Below are positions 36,886-46,752 of a DNA stretch of 64,000 nt, piece after piece. The position numbers and the translations under genes were made by a program. The notes below the pieces were generated by a model, which had not been told where the DNA came from, searched no databases, and saw only the letters and a list, made by a program, of their open reading frames with translations. Where the stretch lies: assembly GCA_019359245.1 (NCBI GenBank), contig JAHHHR010000009.1, positions 62,001 to 126,000 on the forward strand, written 5' to 3'. This DNA comes from Nostoc desertorum CM1-VF14 (GTDB lineage Bacteria; Cyanobacteriota; Cyanobacteriia; Cyanobacteriales; Nostocaceae). Every line of letters begins with the position of its first letter. Within the stretch, counting starts at the first letter, position 1.

Positions 36886-38979
36886 ATGAAACGGCGCACG
36901 TTTTTACACAGAATTGGCTCAATACTCGCGGTATTGGGGGTAACTGAAGCTGAGTGGTTGACTTTGGGAAATCGCTATTATCAAGCTTTGGCACAACCCA
37001 GCCCGCGCAAATTGGCATTGTTGATAGGTATTAACCAATACCCAAAAATTTCAGCGCTCAGTGGTTGTCTGACAGATGTAGAACTACAAAGAGAACTTTT
37101 GATTCACCGCTTTGGCTTCCAAAGGTCAGATATTTTAACTTTAACTGAGGAACAAGCTAGCAGGGAATTCATTGAAGTGGCTTTTTTGGATCACCTGGGT
37201 AAGCAAGCTAAACCTGGTGATGTGGTCGTCTTCCATTTTAGTGGTTATGGCAGCCGTGTCAAATTGGAAACATCGCCAGATCCAATGCAAAACGCTCTGG
37301 TGACAGCTAATGAGAGTCAGAATTCACAAATAGTCAACTATATATTAGAAGAAACTCTACTGCTATTATTGCGATCGCTCCCCACAGACCGAGTAACAGC
37401 AGTATTAGATACTAGCTATTATGCTCCTAGTGCAGTAATAGGATTAAAAATTCGCGCCCTTGAGGAGTTAGTAGCAAAGCTAGCAGCAGAGGAACTCGAC
37501 TTTCTCAAACAACTTAAAACTCAGAAGTTATCCAGCACTCCAATTGTTTTAGCAGCTACCTCAGAGCCAAAGCAGCCTGCGAGAGAAAGACTCTTTTCTG
37601 GTTTTAGTGCTGGGTTATTTACCTATGCCTTGACGCAGTATTTGTGGGAATTCACCCCAGCTACCACAATTCAAATCGCCCTCTCTCATGTGGAAAATTC
37701 CCTATACAAATTGGGAAATAAACAGCAACCAGCGTTATTAAGTAGTCAAAAAAATCCAGATATAACTCTACTGCCAGAAAGTATCATTGGTGCAGAAGGT
37801 GTGGTGAGTAATATTGAAGAAGACGGTAAAACAGTGCATCTGTGGTTGGCAGGATTACCTCCACAAGTGCTGCTATACTACGGAGTGAATTCTCGATTCA
37901 CCTTAGCAACAACAGAGCAATTAATATTGCGATCGCGCACTGGGTTAACAGCAAAAGCGCAAATTTCCAAAATCGAAGGTGCAAATCCCCTACAAATCGG
38001 GCAACTTGTCCAAGAAGCAGTCCGGGTTTTACCCCGAAATATTAATTTGACAATCGCTTTGGATACAGGATTGGAAAGAATTGAGCGGGTAGACGCGACA
38101 AGTGCCTTTGCTGGATTTTCCCATGTATCCACCGTAATAGCAGGAGAAAAACCAGCTGATTATCTATTTGCTAAGCTACAAGAAATTCCCAGTAGTTATG
38201 GTCTATTTTCTCTTGGTGGCGAGCTAATTCCCAATACCACGGGGGAAGTAGGAGAAGCAGTAAAATTAACAGTGCAAAGGTTAGCGCCAAAATTATCAAT
38301 CCTGTATGCAGCCAAATTATGGCGACTTACAGAAAATGAAGGTTCTTCCCGCTTACCTCTCAAGGCAACCTTAGAAATAATTAGTGGCATCTCGCCTCGC
38401 GTCGTCATCCAGCGCGAAACAGTACGAGCTTTCAAGCCTGAAAACTCGATTAAAAAATCACTCCCTACTCCGATTGTGCCTATCGGTAGTCGAATGCAAT
38501 ATCGAGTGGAAAACCAGAGCGATCGCCCAGTATATTTAATCTTGCTGGGATTAAACAATAATCATACAGCGATCGCCTTCTACCCTTGGGAAACCCCCAC
38601 AGAAGCAAACACTGTGGACGTCAAGTCCCTCCTCAAAGAAGTCGTTATTGCCCCAGGTCAAACCCTCACCCTACCCCAAACTAATGCTCCTTCCCAATGG
38701 GTGATTTCGGGACCAGCTTCTGAGTGCGAACAACAACTGATTTTTAGTACTAACCCCTTTAGCGAAACTCTGGCCGCCTTGAGTACTGCTAAGTATTCCA
38801 CAGCCGAACAACGGGCGATTGACCCATTGTTGAATCCCTTGGACGTTGCACAAGCCTTGCTACAAGACTTGCATAACGCTAACGCCCTCAAAACTGAGAT
38901 GAATGGCACAGCAGCCGACTCATATATCTTGGATGTAAATAATTGGGCAAGTCTTAGCTTTAGTTTTCAGGTATCTTGA
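36886..38979 (+). CDS. Caspase-family (C14) protein with Tyr/Ser replacing the catalytic dyad
   Basis: A 697-residue orthocaspase-like protein. The N-terminus MKRRTFLHRIGSILAVLG has a Tat-type RRxFL signal, so export through Tat is likely. The p20-like domain has ALLIGINQYP and GCLTDVE. At the catalytic His position the sequence reads FHFSGYGSR (Tyr at about 121 instead of His in SGHG), and at the Cys position DTSYYA (Ser at about 177 instead of Cys in DSCHSG). Both dyad residues are thus absent. The C-terminal 450 residues include DUF4384-like segments (GSRMQYRVENQSDRPVYL). It may be a scaffold or regulatory pseudo-protease. Confidence 0.88.
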   Translation: MKRRTFLHRIGSILAVLGVTEAEWLTLGNRYYQALAQPSPRKLALLIGINQYPKISALSGCLTDVELQRELLIHRFGFQRSDILTLTEEQASREFIEVAFLDHLGKQAKPGDVVVFHFSGYGSRVKLETSPDPMQNALVTANESQNSQIVNYILEETLLLLLRSLPTDRVTAVLDTSYYAPSAVIGLKIRALEELVAKLAAEELDFLKQLKTQKLSSTPIVLAATSEPKQPARERLFSGFSAGLFTYALTQYLWEFTPATTIQIALSHVENSLYKLGNKQQPALLSSQKNPDITLLPESIIGAEGVVSNIEEDGKTVHLWLAGLPPQVLLYYGVNSRFTLATTEQLILRSRTGLTAKAQISKIEGANPLQIGQLVQEAVRVLPRNINLTIALDTGLERIERVDATSAFAGFSHVSTVIAGEKPADYLFAKLQEIPSSYGLFSLGGELIPNTTGEVGEAVKLTVQRLAPKLSILYAAKLWRLTENEGSSRLPLKATLEIISGISPRVVIQRETVRAFKPENSIKKSLPTPIVPIGSRMQYRVENQSDRPVYLILLGLNNNHTAIAFYPWETPTEANTVDVKSLLKEVVIAPGQTLTLPQTNAPSQWVISGPASECEQQLIFSTNPFSETLAALSTAKYSTAEQRAIDPLLNPLDVAQALLQDLHNANALKTEMNGTAADSYILDVNNWASLSFSFQVS

Positions 38980-39433
38980 CACTCCCACGGCTATTAAACT
39001 ATCGCTGCTTGAGTTTTAAGTTGGGCAAATCTAGCTTGTCTTTCTACTATCAACTTTCTGGAAGTAGACACCACCCTTAAAACAACACTGTTTAAGAATT
39101 TGGAAGAAGTCAGTTCTTTTAAGGAAACACTTACAGGTTAGATTTTGCAGCCTCAAATCTCTTTGTATTTTTACTGCTCTATAAGTCCGCCTACGCTGAC
39201 CAACCTTCGAGATCATCTCTAGTAAAAAATTCTTTCTCCTAGTATAAGCTAGAGTTTTATATAACTTTAGTTATACTCCTATTGATTACCTGAATGTTAA
39301 ACTCGAGTATTTAACTCATAAAGACTATAAACCATAAAATATCTCAATTTAATTCAGTCGCCAGCAGGAGGAGATTCAGCACAATATTTTTTATAATTGC
39401 GAACAAAGCTTATAAACAACCTGGAAACAGCAT
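38980..39433. other. Intergenic region before the first PRC/DUF2382 gene
   Basis: About 450 bases. A 61-codon minus-strand frame (39031-39216) has no motif. AGGAGGAGATTC at 39367-39378 is too far from the next ATG to be its ribosome site. No other structure seen. Confidence 0.4.
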
Positions 39434-40276
39434 ATGCCTCTTCATAGACTTGAACATTTTGATCCAAACTATCGAGAAACTTTTGGCGGAGACGACATTA
39501 AATCCCTGGATCTTTATACTGAGGGAGGAGACAGAGTTGGCTCAGTGTCCGATGTTTTAGTTGATGACGATGGTCATTTCCGGTATTTAGTTATTGATAC
39601 AAGCGTAGATTTTCTAGGAAAAAAAATATTACTACCAATTGGCCTTTCCCGGATCAATTATGCTGCAAAACGTGTCTATGTTGATGGATTAAGCAGGCAG
39701 CAAGTAGAAGGTTTAGTTGAGTACAAAGAAGACGCGTTCATTGATAATGATTACGAAGAAAATGTACGTAGTCGATTTCGTTCTCCAAGCAGTGGTGTGA
39801 ATTACGATCACAATACATACAATTACCAAACAGAACCAGCTTTATACGGCTTGAATGATCAAGACCATCAAACTTTTAGGCTGTATGAAGAGCGATTAAT
39901 TGCTAACAAACAGCGGATCAAAACTGGAGAAGTAACGGTTGGTAAACACATTGAAACAGAAACTGCAAGTGTTACAGTACCTATTCAAAAAGAACGAGTT
40001 CTAATTGAGCGAGTTGTGCCAACAGAAGCAGGAAAGGTTGTAGATCCCAATGAGCTTAAGTTCCAAGAAGGGGAAGTAGCACGCATAGAAGTGTACGAAG
40101 AAACGCCTGAGATACATAAAGAAGCCTTTGTGCGTGAAGAAGTCCGAGTTAAGAAAGTAGTAGAACGGGACACAGTGGAAGCGCAAGGAACTATTCGTCG
40201 AGAAGAGTTAGATGTTGATACTGAAGGTAATTTACAGGTGCAGGAACATGGTACGACTACACATGAAACTATTTAA
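39434..40276 (+). CDS. PRC-barrel plus DUF2382 protein (AvaK-like), paralogue 1
   Basis: A 280-residue protein. The PRC-barrel domain occupies residues 15-95 (VGSVSDVLVDDDGHFRYLVI, KILLPIGLSRI). DUF2382 (YsnF-type) covers about 150-260, with LYEERLIANKQRIKTGEVTV and the twin HIETETASV and EVRVKKVVERDTVEAQ strands. This architecture is that of AvaK, an akinete-associated protein of Anabaena, and of related stress proteins. Two paralogues follow, so it is probably part of a locally duplicated stress gene set. Confidence 0.88.
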   Translation: MPLHRLEHFDPNYRETFGGDDIKSLDLYTEGGDRVGSVSDVLVDDDGHFRYLVIDTSVDFLGKKILLPIGLSRINYAAKRVYVDGLSRQQVEGLVEYKEDAFIDNDYEENVRSRFRSPSSGVNYDHNTYNYQTEPALYGLNDQDHQTFRLYEERLIANKQRIKTGEVTVGKHIETETASVTVPIQKERVLIERVVPTEAGKVVDPNELKFQEGEVARIEVYEETPEIHKEAFVREEVRVKKVVERDTVEAQGTIRREELDVDTEGNLQVQEHGTTTHETI

Positions 40277-40649
40277 GTAGTTGGTCAATAAGTTTGTTTG
40301 GTATCTTTATCTAAAATAATCATGCAGGCAAAGTTAATTTTTATCTCTGCCTGTATTTTTGTATTAAACAACAAAATTACCGATTTCTCTAAGAAGGCGG
40401 AAATTTAACCATTTTAAAAATTTACATATTTAGAAAGGATGTAGAAACTTGAAATTGCACTTTATATTGTAATTTCTTCTTGTGTCTACTTGATTATTGG
40501 CTATGCTATAAATCTGCTATAAGAAAACATCTATAACTTTTGATAATTTCACTTTTGAAATAGTTCATTCGCCAGAAAGAGGTAAATAAGTAATTAAATG
40601 GCTAACTTAGTTATTAGGAGATGGGAAGAAAATTTTTGAGGAAAATATC
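40277..40649. other. Intergenic region between PRC/DUF2382 paralogues
   Basis: About 370 AT-rich bases with GGCAAAGTTAATTTTTATCTCTGCCTGTATTTTTGTATT at 40327-40365, a weak GGCA.../TGCC hairpin ahead of a T-rich run that could end the upstream transcript. No gene seen. Confidence 0.35.
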
Positions 40650-41546
40650 ATGGTTCTTTACAAATTAGAAGATTTTGAGCCTAATTATCGTGAAACCTTT
40701 GAAGGTCGCGACATTAATGGTCTTGGCGTTTATACACAAGGAACTGACGAAAAGATTGGTACTGTCAGCGATGCTTTAGTAGATGAAGAAGGTCATTTCC
40801 GCTATCTAGTCGTTGACTTAGGTTTCTGGATTTTTGGTAAAAAGGTATTACTACCAATCGGTCGTGCCCGGATTGACTATAACGTTGATCGCGTTTACAC
40901 AATTGGCTTGACTAGAGAGCAAGCAGAAGATTTACCTGAATTCAATGAGCGCCTAGCGCTTGATTACGACTATGAAGAACGGGTGCGTGGGGTATATCGC
41001 CAGCCCACAGACTACACCCGTCCTTTAGAAGCATCAACACCTGTAGAAGGAACAATACCTGTAGATACAAGCTATCAACCAGCAGCAACTACACCAACTT
41101 ACAATCGTGATACCTACAATTACGAACATGAGCCTTCTTTATACGGAGTAAATGAGCAGGATCATCAAACTCTGAGATTGTATGAAGAACGGCTAATTGC
41201 CAGCAAACGCCGCCAAAAAACTGGAGAAGTAGCGATTGGCAAGCACGTTGAAACTGAGACTGCACGGGTTGCAGTGCCAATAGAAAGAGAGCGAGTTGTG
41301 ATTGAGCGTGTAACTCCAGCAGATGCAGGTACTGCTGTTTCTGGGCGCGAAGCAGACTTCCGTGAAGGCGAAGTTGCTCGCGTAGAAATCCACGAAGAAA
41401 CTCCTGAAATTCGCAAAGAAGCATTTTTGCGTGAAGAAGTCAGAGTTAGAAAAGTGGTCGAACATGACACAGTTGAAACTCAAGAAACCGTGCGTCGTGA
41501 AGAGTTAGATGTAAATTCTGGTAATCTTCCGATTGAAGAACGCTAA
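40650..41546 (+). CDS. PRC-barrel plus DUF2382 protein (AvaK-like), paralogue 2
   Basis: A 298-residue close paralogue of the preceding protein: PRC-barrel (IGTVSDALVDEEGHFRYLVV, KKVLLPIGRARI) then DUF2382 (LYEERLIASKRRQKTGEVAI, VRVRKVVEHDTVETQE). It differs mainly by an insert of about 20 Thr/Pro-rich residues between domains (TPVEGTIPVDTSYQPAATTP). A GAGGAAAATATC precedes the ATG. Duplication is the simplest explanation of the pair. Confidence 0.88.
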   Translation: MVLYKLEDFEPNYRETFEGRDINGLGVYTQGTDEKIGTVSDALVDEEGHFRYLVVDLGFWIFGKKVLLPIGRARIDYNVDRVYTIGLTREQAEDLPEFNERLALDYDYEERVRGVYRQPTDYTRPLEASTPVEGTIPVDTSYQPAATTPTYNRDTYNYEHEPSLYGVNEQDHQTLRLYEERLIASKRRQKTGEVAIGKHVETETARVAVPIERERVVIERVTPADAGTAVSGREADFREGEVARVEIHEETPEIRKEAFLREEVRVRKVVEHDTVETQETVRREELDVNSGNLPIEER

Positions 41547-41781
41547 CTAACAGAGTCATTAGTTAGTAGCTAATGACTAATAATTAATTTGGTACAGTAC
41601 AGGTGAGGCTGTTAAGTTAGCTTTGCCTGTGCTTGCGATAATGCAATTTTAGATTTTGGATTGCGGATATTGTCGTAAATATAGGTTAGATAAATACATC
41701 TGTCGCAAACATTTTCTAAATAGTATTTAGATGATCAATACGTTTAATTCAGTTAAGTAAAAAGTAACTCATAATTTACAT

Positions 41782-42690
41782 ATGAATAGCCAACCGATGA
41801 CAAAAAACATTGGACAGGCAAACTCCGACTCTCAGACTAGCACCTCATTAGCAGATTTAAGAAAGAAGGTGAAAGATTTTGCTGTATTCGATCAGCAAGG
41901 TCAGCTAGTAGGAGTAGTTCATGACTTAATTGTGGATGCTAATCGTCGATTAAACCTAGTTATATCTAACCAGGTGGATCAAGAAACTCTAGAATATGGT
42001 CAGCAGTTAGCCGATAAACATCCTTCTTTATTTCGGTTGCAGAGCCAGAAAATCAAAAAAATCGACAAGCCGACTAAATCTGTCTTCATAGACTTAAACA
42101 AATCAGAAATCGAATATATGCCTGAATATTTAGAAACAGAAACACCAGGCGAACGTATACTATCAGAAAACTCAACTGAGCAACCAGTTAATTATCAAAC
42201 TACAAATAACCCAGTTGAGCCAGTAAATTTAGAAGAGGCTACCGAAGAACAGATTATTCGTTTACTAGAAGAACGATTAGTTGTTGAAAGCAGTAAGCGT
42301 AAAATTGGTGAGGTGATTGTTCGCAAACAAGTCGAAACCCGGATGATACAAGTTCCTATCCGGCGTGAAAAGTTGATTGTGGAACAAATTAGCCCAGAAC
42401 ACAAACAACTTGCAGAAATTGATTTAGGACAAGAGGAAATCTCTGGCATCGAATTAACCGATATAGAAAGACTTGAAGTTACACATCTTAACAGTGGTTT
42501 AACGGTAAGCGGCGAGTTTAGCTCACCTAAAACTGCTAGTTTATTATTAAATGCGATCGCACTAGAGCAAAATCACGGCTGCAACCAGGTGCGAGTTACC
42601 ATTGCTGTTGAAGATGAGTCACACCAGAAAAAATATCAGGAGTGGTTTGACCGCTGTTCTAAAGGTCAACAACCAAATCCTGAAAAATGA
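41782..42690 (+). CDS. DUF2382-domain protein, third paralogue (diverged)
   Basis: A 302-residue relative of the two upstream proteins. The N-terminal domain looks PRC-like (VFDQQGQLVGVVHDLIVD); the middle has a single DUF2382-like region (LLEERLVVESSKRKIGEVIVRKQVETRMIQVPI). The C-terminal 70 residues (SGLTVSGEFSSPKTASLLLNAIAL) are additional and unassigned. A stress or envelope role is inferred from the cluster. Confidence 0.8.
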   Translation: MNSQPMTKNIGQANSDSQTSTSLADLRKKVKDFAVFDQQGQLVGVVHDLIVDANRRLNLVISNQVDQETLEYGQQLADKHPSLFRLQSQKIKKIDKPTKSVFIDLNKSEIEYMPEYLETETPGERILSENSTEQPVNYQTTNNPVEPVNLEEATEEQIIRLLEERLVVESSKRKIGEVIVRKQVETRMIQVPIRREKLIVEQISPEHKQLAEIDLGQEEISGIELTDIERLEVTHLNSGLTVSGEFSSPKTASLLLNAIALEQNHGCNQVRVTIAVEDESHQKKYQEWFDRCSKGQQPNPEK

Positions 42691-42856
42691 GTTAGTTTCT
42701 CGCTGATTGTTAGGGTGGGCATCGCACACCCTAATTTTTTTTGCTGATTTTAAAAAAAGAAAGTTGAAATTTCCGTTCCCTTAAGAGTCAATGGAATGTC
42801 CCTAAAGCAACTTAATTTACAATACTAAGCAGTTGCCGTTCTTTTGGCCACTTGCA

Positions 42857-43780
42857 ATGAAATTTCAACTCAAGAGACTTTTACCGAAGAAAAAACAGCG
42901 CCTGATCCCACGTATTCAGATTCAAGTTCGAGATGGAAAGTTTGAGATTATGGGTATGGGTGCATGGCATTCCTACTGGCGCGATCCCTACCATCTACTA
43001 CTAACGATTCCCTGGGCTGGCTTTCTGACCCTAATTTGTAGTTTCTATATAACGATTAATATTCTATTTGCTCTAGCTTACTGGATAGGAGGAGATTGTA
43101 TTGCCAACGCCCGACCTGGCTCTTTTTTAGATGTTTTTTTCTTTAGCGTGCAAACCCTAGCATCTATCGGCTATGGGGCAATGTATCCTAAAACAACTTA
43201 CGCCAACATTGTTGTCACGATTGAAGCAATGATCGGTTTGATGGGAATTGCTGTGATGACGGGGCTAGCGTTTGCTCGATTCTCCCGACCCACAGCCCGC
43301 GTGCTTTTTAGCCGTGTTGCTGTAATTACACCTCATGATGCGATGCCGACTCTCATATTTCGCAGCGCTAATCAGCGACGCAATATGATTCTAGAGGCGC
43401 AGATGCGAGTTTACTTGATGCGCGACGAAGTAACTCTAGAAGGTCAGTTCATGCGTCGGTTCTACGATCTCAAACTCCTGAGCAGCCAAACACCTAGCTT
43501 TACGTTAAGCTGGTCAGTGATGCATATTATTGATGAGTTTAGTCCTCTATATGGGATGACACCAGAATCATTAACGCAGACAAATACTATGCTGATCATC
43601 TCTTTAAGTGGCATTGATGAAACGGTTGCACAGGTCGTCCATGCGCGTCATAGTTATGCTGCTAATGAAATTTTGTGGAACAATCAATTTGTTGATATCA
43701 TCCACCACACACCCGATGGACATCGCTACATTGATTACAACCGCTTCCACGATGTTTTACCTTTAACTGAAATGCTTTGA
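42857..43780 (+). CDS. KirBac-type inward-rectifier potassium channel
   Basis: A 307-residue channel: basic N-terminus, slide-helix region DPYHLLLTIPW, M1 (FLTLICSFYITINILFALAY), pore with selectivity filter TLASIGYGAMYP (eukaryotic and KirBac form SIGYG), M2 (IVVTIEAMIGLMGIAVMTGLAFARFSRP as two pieces), then the cytoplasmic immunoglobulin-like domain typical of Kir (FRSANQRRN, GMTPESL, IIISLSGIDE-like segment). It conducts K+; gating ligand unknown. ATG 42857 chosen over TTG 42833. Confidence 0.93.
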   Translation: MKFQLKRLLPKKKQRLIPRIQIQVRDGKFEIMGMGAWHSYWRDPYHLLLTIPWAGFLTLICSFYITINILFALAYWIGGDCIANARPGSFLDVFFFSVQTLASIGYGAMYPKTTYANIVVTIEAMIGLMGIAVMTGLAFARFSRPTARVLFSRVAVITPHDAMPTLIFRSANQRRNMILEAQMRVYLMRDEVTLEGQFMRRFYDLKLLSSQTPSFTLSWSVMHIIDEFSPLYGMTPESLTQTNTMLIISLSGIDETVAQVVHARHSYAANEILWNNQFVDIIHHTPDGHRYIDYNRFHDVLPLTEML

Positions 43781-43791
43781 ATGCCTGAAAC

Positions 43792-43986
43792 TTACTCCAA
43801 ATTTTGATTGAGTGGTGGTTGTAAGGGTTTAACGACAACCCGACCATTCTCAACTACGGTGCAACTTTTAACCATGCTCTTGCTGTAGTTAACTGGCACA
43901 TCCTGGGACTGGTTTTGGTAGGAGACATTTTGCTGCTGTTGTTGGTTGAGGACGACAACACAACAAGGGCAGGGCGAGAAAGACAT
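43792..43986 (-). CDS. Small hypothetical protein with N-terminal CPCC
   Basis: A 64-residue frame starting MSFSPCPCCVVVLNQQQQQ and ending in a Pro/Gln-rich tail. The CPCC pair resembles a cyanobacterial small-protein opening, possibly metal- or redox-related. No ribosome binding site is evident, and no family is assigned. It converges on the Kir gene. Confidence 0.4.
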   Translation of the reverse strand: MSFSPCPCCVVVLNQQQQQNVSYQNQSQDVPVNYSKSMVKSCTVVENGRVVVKPLQPPLNQNLE

Positions 43987-44244
43987 ATAAAATATTTTGA
44001 TCTATATATCTATTATCGCCCTACTGATGCTGTTTGGCTGAAAAATTTGCTACTGATGTGTTTTGATAAGCCAGTGCCGATTTAAAGTGTATATGCGAAA
44101 CTATGGCTGTAAGTAGTTGTTTTCTTGTGCTTGTAACCTGTTTGATATATCTAAACCAAGAAAACAGGAAAGCGGTTATAGATCCCGCCCCGCTTTCCTC
44201 CCTGCTCAAACTTGTCTGGCAGGGTTAGATAGTGGGTTTTTCTA

Positions 44245-45954
44245 ATGAAAAAATTTTTGAGATACCTGGGTTTAGGTTTGCTATCTACGTTTGTGACTGC
44301 AACTCCTGGATTGGGAGCTGAACGCATTAGCTTTTATTATCCTCCCTTCGGGGAATTCTCCTTGTCTGTGGACTCGCTGGAAACTTTTGCGAAAGTTGGC
44401 AAAATCGATCAAGATTTTTCATTTTATGCTAGTCGTGCTACCCCCCAACAACTCGCTCAACTGCGGGATCTGCTCCAGCAAAGGTTCAATGTTACTCCTA
44501 CTTTGGTGTCTCAGGTTACTTACTCACCTATAGGCGAACAAGCGATGCAACAGCTAGGAGAATTACTCCTTACTGAGTCTCGACAGAACGGCTTCTATGC
44601 CATACGTGCCTCTTTGATTTTGGCTGCTGCTGATCAAGAAGGTTTAACAGTTGTGAATTTGCTGCGGAAATTTCCTAGCGATACTATGCGGGTAAATTTC
44701 ACAGAGGGGTTAAGAATAGTTGATGACTTGTCACAATTGCTCAAAAGAAGGGATGAAGTTGTTGCCTCTCTTCAAAAAGAAGCGATCGCTCAAGCAGCTA
44801 ATTCAACCGTTGACTTCTCACAACAGTTAGATTTGCGATCGCCTGGTAAATTCCGCTGGCAGAAAAAAAACCTGGAGTTAAATGACTTTCCTCGCAATCG
44901 CCGTCTACCAGTAGATATTTATTTACCTGAAACTCAAAACTCTCTGTCGCCTCCCTTTCCCCTTATTGTAATTTCTCATGGCCTCGCCTCAGACCGCTCC
45001 CCCTTTGTTTACCTAGCTGAACATCTAGCATCCTATGGTTTTGCTGTTGCTGTACTGGAACACCCTGGTAGTAATGCCGAACGCATTCAACAATACTTTT
45101 CGGGTTTAGCAGGAGCGCCAGAACCATCAGAATTTATCAACCGACCTTTGGATATTAAGTATCTACTTGATGAACTCCAGCGACTGGAAAAATTTGATCC
45201 TACCCTCCAAGGAAAACTCAATTTTCAGCAAGTTGGGGCGATCGGCCATTCTTTTGGCGGTTATACTGTGTTGGCTCTAGCAGGAGCAAAGATTAACTTT
45301 AACCAACTGCGCCAAGACTGTAATCCTATTACTTCATCCTTTAATTTATCGCTCTTTTTGCAGTGCCAAGCAATTGAGTTATCCCCGACAACTTACGACC
45401 TCAAAGATGATCGCATCAAGGTCATCATGGCAATTAATCCGATTAACAGCTCAATTTTGGGTGAGGGTGGTGTCAGTCAAATTAAAATTCCGGTAGTGCT
45501 AGTAGCAGGTAGTCAAGATATTTTCGCCCCACCTGTATTTGAGCAGATTCGCCCGTTCACTTGGCTTTCTGACTCCAATAAGTACCTAGCTTTGATCGAA
45601 AACGCTACCCACTTTTCAGCGATCGCAGAACCTACTTCTGAAAATAATGTTTTACCTGTGCCAGCTGCCTTGCTAGGCCCTGATCGAACTCCTGTTTATT
45701 CGTATCTCAAAGCCCTCAGCGTAGCTTTTTTGGAAACCCATCTCCTCAACCGCCCTGAATACCGTTCCTATTTACAGCCATCCTACGCCACATATATTAG
45801 TCAAAAGCCACTTAATCTTAGTATTTTGCAATCGTTGTCGGCAGATCAGTTCAATCAAATTTGGAATAGATCAATTGTCCAGTCAGTCAAACCATTAAAT
45901 TTTCAACCTACCTCTACCCCTACTATCCGTAAGAAGTTTGGGGCTTCCAGATAA
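44245..45954 (+). CDS. DUF1400 and alpha/beta hydrolase protein, exported
   Basis: A 569-residue protein. Signal peptide MKKFLRYLGLGLLSTFVTATPGLGA, in two pieces by charge and hydrophobic core, indicates export. Residues 25-150 match DUF1400 (YPPFGEFSLSVDSLETFA). From about 220 an alpha/beta-hydrolase follows: LIVISHGLASDRSPF, the nucleophile elbow IGHSFGGYT, and late acid and histidine (AGSQDIFAPP, ATHFSA). It probably hydrolyses an ester; DUF1400 hydrolases are common in cyanobacteria but of unknown substrate. Confidence 0.9.
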   Translation: MKKFLRYLGLGLLSTFVTATPGLGAERISFYYPPFGEFSLSVDSLETFAKVGKIDQDFSFYASRATPQQLAQLRDLLQQRFNVTPTLVSQVTYSPIGEQAMQQLGELLLTESRQNGFYAIRASLILAAADQEGLTVVNLLRKFPSDTMRVNFTEGLRIVDDLSQLLKRRDEVVASLQKEAIAQAANSTVDFSQQLDLRSPGKFRWQKKNLELNDFPRNRRLPVDIYLPETQNSLSPPFPLIVISHGLASDRSPFVYLAEHLASYGFAVAVLEHPGSNAERIQQYFSGLAGAPEPSEFINRPLDIKYLLDELQRLEKFDPTLQGKLNFQQVGAIGHSFGGYTVLALAGAKINFNQLRQDCNPITSSFNLSLFLQCQAIELSPTTYDLKDDRIKVIMAINPINSSILGEGGVSQIKIPVVLVAGSQDIFAPPVFEQIRPFTWLSDSNKYLALIENATHFSAIAEPTSENNVLPVPAALLGPDRTPVYSYLKALSVAFLETHLLNRPEYRSYLQPSYATYISQKPLNLSILQSLSADQFNQIWNRSIVQSVKPLNFQPTSTPTIRKKFGASR

Positions 45955-46752
45955 AAATATTCTATCCCTGCGGGACGCTACGTGTAGCTTGGTTCCCCAA
46001 AGGGGTACGCATTTAGGCAGGGAGCAGGACGCAGGAAGAGTCGTGTTGAGTTCAGAAATTGGAATATTTATTTCTTGGAAGTCCCAGGTAAGGCGCTTGT
46101 TATCAATCAGTTAATGGTTTACCAGTAGACCCAAGCAACCAAAACAAAACTGACCACGCATAACGAGAAAACGTTGGTTTTAACGCAGTTTGTGAACTTT
46201 TGTAAAGAATTGGTTGGGTCTGCATAAAATTTAGAGAGCAAACTGATAACTCAACAGACACTGTGCTGTCCAACTATCAGGGAGGATTTTTATGGATTTC
46301 TGTCAGAGGTTGTTTGAAAAGTGTTTCGCTGTGATTTTAGGCAATTTTAGATCCCCCCTACAGCTTTTTAAGGGGAGAACCGGAATCACAGTCCCCCTTT
46401 CTAAAGCGGATTTAGAGGTATTTAGAACTTTTGATGCCGATAAGATGACTTTTCAAACACCCTCTAAAGAATTAGTTGGCTCTGCATAAAACTTGTACGT
46501 CCAACGTAAAGGAAACAGGCATTAACTTGACAATGATTGTAGGTAAAAGCTCAATATGAAAAAAGTGTTTGCATTAATTGAAAAAGAATCAGCCAAATCT
46601 GCTCAATTAGACTGCGAGAAGTAGGCTACAGTCGGGTTTTAAATCCCCTTATGTAACTCTCTCCTCTACGAGACGCTGCGCGAACAATCCGTGAATTTGG
46701 AATTTAGTAATTGTTGTGGTAGTTCTCAATGGCGTGGAATATAGTAAGGAGT
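45955..46752. other. Intergenic region with possible micropeptides
   Basis: About 800 bases between the hydrolase and the hlyD-like gene. It contains two frames ending in the same seven residues KELVGSA-stop (ends near 46223 and 46487), differing only at synonymous third positions, and a 22-residue frame MKKVFALIEKESAKSAQL... at 46556-46624. Palindrome-like GCGGGACGCTACG (45970) and GAGACGCTGCGCG (46669) repeats also occur. Confidence 0.4.
46292..46489 (+). CDS. Possible small peptide ending KELVGSA
   Basis: A 65-codon frame (MDFCQRLFEKCFAVIL...) with a strong AGGGAGG 9 nt before the ATG. Its middle is a common dispersed sequence (CTTTTTAAGGGGAGAACC), which argues it was inserted into an older smaller frame. 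It ends with KELVGSA, shared with an upstream frame. Function unknown; may be a relic. Confidence 0.3.
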   Translation: MDFCQRLFEKCFAVILGNFRSPLQLFKGRTGITVPLSKADLEVFRTFDADKMTFQTPSKELVGSA

